Positions 61,277-64,000 of a stretch of DNA of 64,000 nucleotides are shown in pieces. The notes under the pieces are model-generated. The model worked only from the letters and a program-made list of their open reading frames with translations, was not told the DNA's origin and did no database searches. The position numbers and the translations under genes were made by a program. Each line of letters opens with the position of its first letter. The first letter of the stretch is position 1. Source of the stretch: Lactiplantibacillus garii (GTDB taxonomy: Bacteria; Bacillota; Bacilli; Lactobacillales; Lactobacillaceae); assembly GCF_003885105.1 (NCBI RefSeq), contig NZ_QWZQ01000002.1:1-64000 (forward strand). The letters run 5' to 3'.

Positions 61277-61337
61277 GCAATCACCTCTATTGATATGGTT
61301 AACATAACTATTATAACGCAAATCAGGTGGAACAAGA

Positions 61338-61913
61338 ATGGAAATGGTTACGGTTACAACGCGGGGCGAACGGCTCGAACTCCGGCCGTTCACGTTCGCG
61401 GACGTGACGGATTATTATGAGTTGGTTGCGAATACCGCAATCGCGGCTCCCGCTGGTTTTACACCGGCACACAGTGTGACCGAAGCGGGCTTTCTGCTCA
61501 AACAACAGTTGAAGCTGCCCGAAGTCTATGCCTTGGAACTGCCGGCCCTGCATAAGGTCGTGGGGAGTGTCGGGCTGTACGAACGGATGAACCGTTACGG
61601 CGAACCCGCCCCGCAGCAGATGGACCTAGGTTACATGCTAAACGCCAGCTTCTGGCAACGCGGGATCATGTCGGCCGCGGTCCGGTTATTACAGCGTTAC
61701 GCCTTTGAAACGTTAAAGTTAAAACGGGTCACCGCTAGCTGCCTTGCTGATAACGTTGCGTCCAAATTAATTTTGGAGCATGCGGGTTTTCGGCAGTACG
61801 ACGCGGTCCAACACCCGGATTACGCCCCCTTTGGAGCGGGGCAAACGGAATTGTTTTATGAATGCGTGGGGTTAGCGACCACGCCGGGGGATGATCAGAA
61901 TGCAACTCGCTAA
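61338..61913 (+). CDS. GNAT-family acetyltransferase (RimJ/RimL-like)
   Basis: 191 residues. RLELRPFTFADVTDYYELV at the start and GYMLNASFWQRGIMSAAVRL are typical of the RimJ/RimL branch; the end LKRVTASCLADNVASKLILE and then HAGF closes the fold. It could acetylate ribosomal-protein N-termini, an antibiotic or a metabolite. Its end overlaps the next start (61900), so it is coupled to the Rrf2 gene. AGGTGG precedes ATG 61338. Confidence 0.87.
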   Translation: MEMVTVTTRGERLELRPFTFADVTDYYELVANTAIAAPAGFTPAHSVTEAGFLLKQQLKLPEVYALELPALHKVVGSVGLYERMNRYGEPAPQQMDLGYMLNASFWQRGIMSAAVRLLQRYAFETLKLKRVTASCLADNVASKLILEHAGFRQYDAVQHPDYAPFGAGQTELFYECVGLATTPGDDQNATR

Positions 61914-62424
61914 ATCGTTTGAACAGGCCGCCTGTGTGTTAGTTTTGCTCGCGACGCAGCAACCGGATAAACCGTTAACGGCCGACGTGTTACACGACCG
62001 CATCGGGGGGTCGGCCAGCTATATTCGCAAAATCATTCGCAAATTAGTCGTTGCCGGCTTAGTCGCGTCCAGTAGCGGTAACAATGGCGGGGTCCACCTC
62101 GCCAAATCACCGGAAGAGATCTCTATCAAAGACGTCGTGTCCGCGATTGAGGGGACCCTCCACACTTTTCCCAACCTGGGGTATTTTGACCAGGTGTTTA
62201 AAGACGTGGAACCGGTGGCCGACGAGGGGACTAAGGTGGTCAACGCCATCTTTTCACAAGCCGATGACCTGTGGTTGGACTTTTTGGATCAAAAAAAGAT
62301 TGCAACCTTAATTAAGGAGCTCTTGGCGGTTAAGGAGATCCCGGTCCTAGACTGGACCAACCAATCCGAAGATAAAATGGCCCAGTTAAATACGCTCCTA
62401 ACGCGTTTACGGGCAGATAAGTGA
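61900..62424 (+). CDS. Rrf2-family transcriptional regulator
   Basis: 174 residues. ATG 61900 lies nine bases after GGGGG; ATG 61891 follows that site without a gap. The winged helix GGSASYIRKIIRKLVVAGLV and GNNGGVHLAKSPEEISIKDV mark the family. The Cys triad that binds iron-sulfur clusters in IscR and NsrR is missing, so it senses something else. The gene sits 190 bases before alsS and overlaps the GNAT gene. Confidence 0.85.
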   Translation: MQLAKSFEQAACVLVLLATQQPDKPLTADVLHDRIGGSASYIRKIIRKLVVAGLVASSSGNNGGVHLAKSPEEISIKDVVSAIEGTLHTFPNLGYFDQVFKDVEPVADEGTKVVNAIFSQADDLWLDFLDQKKIATLIKELLAVKEIPVLDWTNQSEDKMAQLNTLLTRLRADK

Positions 62425-62614
62425 TTCGGATTACAAACTTGAACGGAATTGTATGCGGTTTCCAAACCCGATTCAAGTCTGGCAAGGCTTTGAACACCTT
62501 TCAGAAAATTAAGCTTTATAAACTTTTTTCACAAGTCCCTAAAACCTATGATTACAGGGTTGTTTGTGTTATTCTAACATTACTTTTCACAAAGACGGAG
62601 GAGACGGAACAGCA

Positions 62615-64000
62615 ATGGCAGATAAAAAATACTATGGTGCGGACGCGATCGTTGATAGCCTCGTTAACCATGACGTTAAATACGTATTTGGGATCCCGGG
62701 TGCCAAAATTGACCGGGTCTTTGAACGACTTGATCACCCGGTGAACCCGAAGAGTCCTAAAATGATCGTCACGCGCCACGAACAAAACGCGGCGTTTATC
62801 GCGGCGGGGATCGGTCGGATCACCGGGAAACCGGGGGTCGTTTTGACGACTTCTGGTCCCGGTGCCAGCAATTTAGCTACTGGTCTGGTTACCGCGACGG
62901 CGGAAGGTGATCCCGTGCTGGCCATTTCTGGACAAGTGCAGCGGGCCGACCTGTTGCGCCTGACCCACCAGAGCATGAATAACGCGGCGCTGTTTAAACC
63001 CATCACTAAATACAGCGCCGAAGTCCAAGAACCCGAAAACATTTCGGAAGTAATCGCCAACGCTTACCAAGAAGCGACCGCGGCTAAGCAGGGGGCCAGC
63101 TTTGTCAGCATCCCCCAAGACGTGACCGACTCGGTTGTGCGCACCCCCGTGATCACGCCGATCCAAGCGCCTAAGTTGGGGCCGGCCAGTCCGGTCGAAA
63201 CCACGTTGTTGGCCCAAAAGATCAAGGCGGCCAAGTTGCCGGTCTTATTAGTTGGGATGCGCGCTTCCTCACCCGAAGTGACCAACGCCATCCGCAACTT
63301 AGTCACGGCCGCTAACTTGCCCGTTGTGGAAACTTTCCAAGCGGCCGGGGTGATCTCGCGTGACTTGGAAGCCCACCACTTCTTTGGCCGCGTGGGATTG
63401 TTCCGTAACCAACCCGGCGACATGTTACTGAAGAAGTCCGACCTGGTGATTGCCGTGGGTTACGACCCGATCGAATACGAACCCCGCAACTGGAACGCGG
63501 AAGGCAAGTCCCGCATCGTCGTGATCGACGACATGCGCGCCGAATTAGATCACAATTTCCAACCGGAAACCGAACTCATTGGTGACATCGCGCAGACCCT
63601 AGACTTCCTGTTACCTTACATGAAGGGGTATAACCTTAGCGCTGATTCCCAAACTTACCTGGACGACTTACAGGAACGGCTTCAAACGCGCGACTTCGTA
63701 CCGAATATTAATGAAGACTCCCACTTAAACCACCCGCTGTCCGTGATTGCGGCGTTACAAAAACGGGTGAGCGACGACATGACCGTGACGGTCGACGTGG
63801 GGAGCCACTACATTTGGATGGCCCGCCATTTCCGCAGTTACGAACCCCGGCACCTGTTATTTAGTAACGGGATGCAAACGCTCGGGGTCGCGTTACCGTG
63901 GGCGATCGCGGCGGCGTTAGTTCGGCCCAACACCCAAATCGTTTCGATTTCCGGGGACGGCGGCTTCCTATTTTCCGCCCAAGAATTGGAAACGGCGGTC
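62615..64000 (+). CDS. alsS: Acetolactate synthase, catabolic (partial, runs off the window)
   Basis: At least 462 codons, open to the right edge. ATG 62615 follows GGAGGAG by about eleven bases. It condenses two pyruvate to acetolactate, the first step to acetoin and diacetyl. Start [20 protein letters not shown], the thiamine-activating Glu in [25 protein letters not shown], and the beginning of the ThDP/Mg motif [12 protein letters not shown] at the end. There is no small-subunit gene to the left, and no ilv context, which fits the FAD-independent catabolic type. Pyruvate oxidase is a less likely alternative. Confidence 0.9.
   Translation, partial: MADKKYYGADAIVDSLVNHDVKYVFGIPGAKIDRVFERLDHPVNPKSPKMIVTRHEQNAAFIAAGIGRITGKPGVVLTTSGPGASNLATGLVTATAEGDPVLAISGQVQRADLLRLTHQSMNNAALFKPITKYSAEVQEPENISEVIANAYQEATAAKQGASFVSIPQDVTDSVVRTPVITPIQAPKLGPASPVETTLLAQKIKAAKLPVLLVGMRASSPEVTNAIRNLVTAANLPVVETFQAAGVISRDLEAHHFFGRVGLFRNQPGDMLLKKSDLVIAVGYDPIEYEPRNWNAEGKSRIVVIDDMRAELDHNFQPETELIGDIAQTLDFLLPYMKGYNLSADSQTYLDDLQERLQTRDFVPNINEDSHLNHPLSVIAALQKRVSDDMTVTVDVGSHYIWMARHFRSYEPRHLLFSNGMQTLGVALPWAIAAALVRPNTQIVSISGDGGFLFSAQELETAV

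Noticed and set aside
62421-62744. ORF of 107 codons at the alsS start
   Set aside because: It is out of frame with alsS, whose long open frame begins at 62615 with a good ribosome site.

Overview
The window comes from a Lactobacillaceae bacterium. Evidence: LPxTG-like and MucBP/MBG surface proteins, a T-box asnA-asnS operon, lactobacillus-type LysM/APF-like protein, AzlCD, DUF4811-MFS pair, catabolic acetolactate synthase, G+C close to 50 percent, and ATG/GTG/TTG starts behind strong Shine-Dalgarno sites. MurE carries the DNPR signature of meso-diaminopimelate ligases and sits with an aspartokinase and an AsnB-type amidotransferase. That points to a species with amidated mDAP peptidoglycan, as in the Lactiplantibacillus plantarum group; the species itself cannot be fixed by eye.

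Layout. 1-9.1 kb: one giant wall-anchored surface protein (BspA repeats, 19 MBG-like repeats, MucBP domains, Gly/Asn/Thr-rich stalk, LPRTD anchor) cut in two by an in-frame TAA. 9.2-14.6 kb: AraC regulator, two FAD-dependent fumarate-reductase-fold enzymes and an MFS transporter. 15-18.2 kb: phosphatase, two tiny genes (one behind a Zur/Fur-like palindrome), XRE membrane regulator, a GGDEF protein with a disrupted tail. 18.4-24.7 kb: asnS, asnA with an Asn T-box, a C69 dipeptidase, a DEDDh exonuclease fused to an HTH, small proteins. 24.8-35.9 kb: RecQ, a penicillin-binding-protein-like hydrolase, RluD-type pseudouridine synthase, ArsR regulator with a membrane-tailed flavodoxin-like protein, tRNA-Arg, a degenerate M50-like membrane protein, a YibE/F pair, an acetyltransferase, tandem histidine phosphatases. 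36-42 kb: murE, lysC, asnB and a LysM muramidase-like protein, a cell-wall block. 42.2-50.9 kb: DUF915 lipoprotein hydrolase, APC permease, AzlCD, MerR-like proteins, a drug efflux MFS, an mDtxR/MntR-type regulator.

51-56.8 kb is the most distinctive block: cold-shock gene, then a five-gene operon with a predicted Firmicu-CTERM substrate, exosortase XrtG, a family 2 glycosyltransferase, a PTPS/QueD-like protein and a GT39-like membrane protein. This is a predicted surface-protein sorting and modification system of unknown chemistry. It is followed by a split ThrE-type exporter, an LCP ligase, a PAP2 phosphatase, an esterase, GNAT, Rrf2 and the start of alsS at the right edge.

Between genes, four copies of a structured non-coding element were found (two at 49.2-49.4 kb, two nested at 60.2-60.46 kb). 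All share G(C/T)CGAAACG and TCCGCTT motifs placed exactly 29 nt apart inside long hairpins. I do not recognise this element, and it is the best candidate here for something undescribed.
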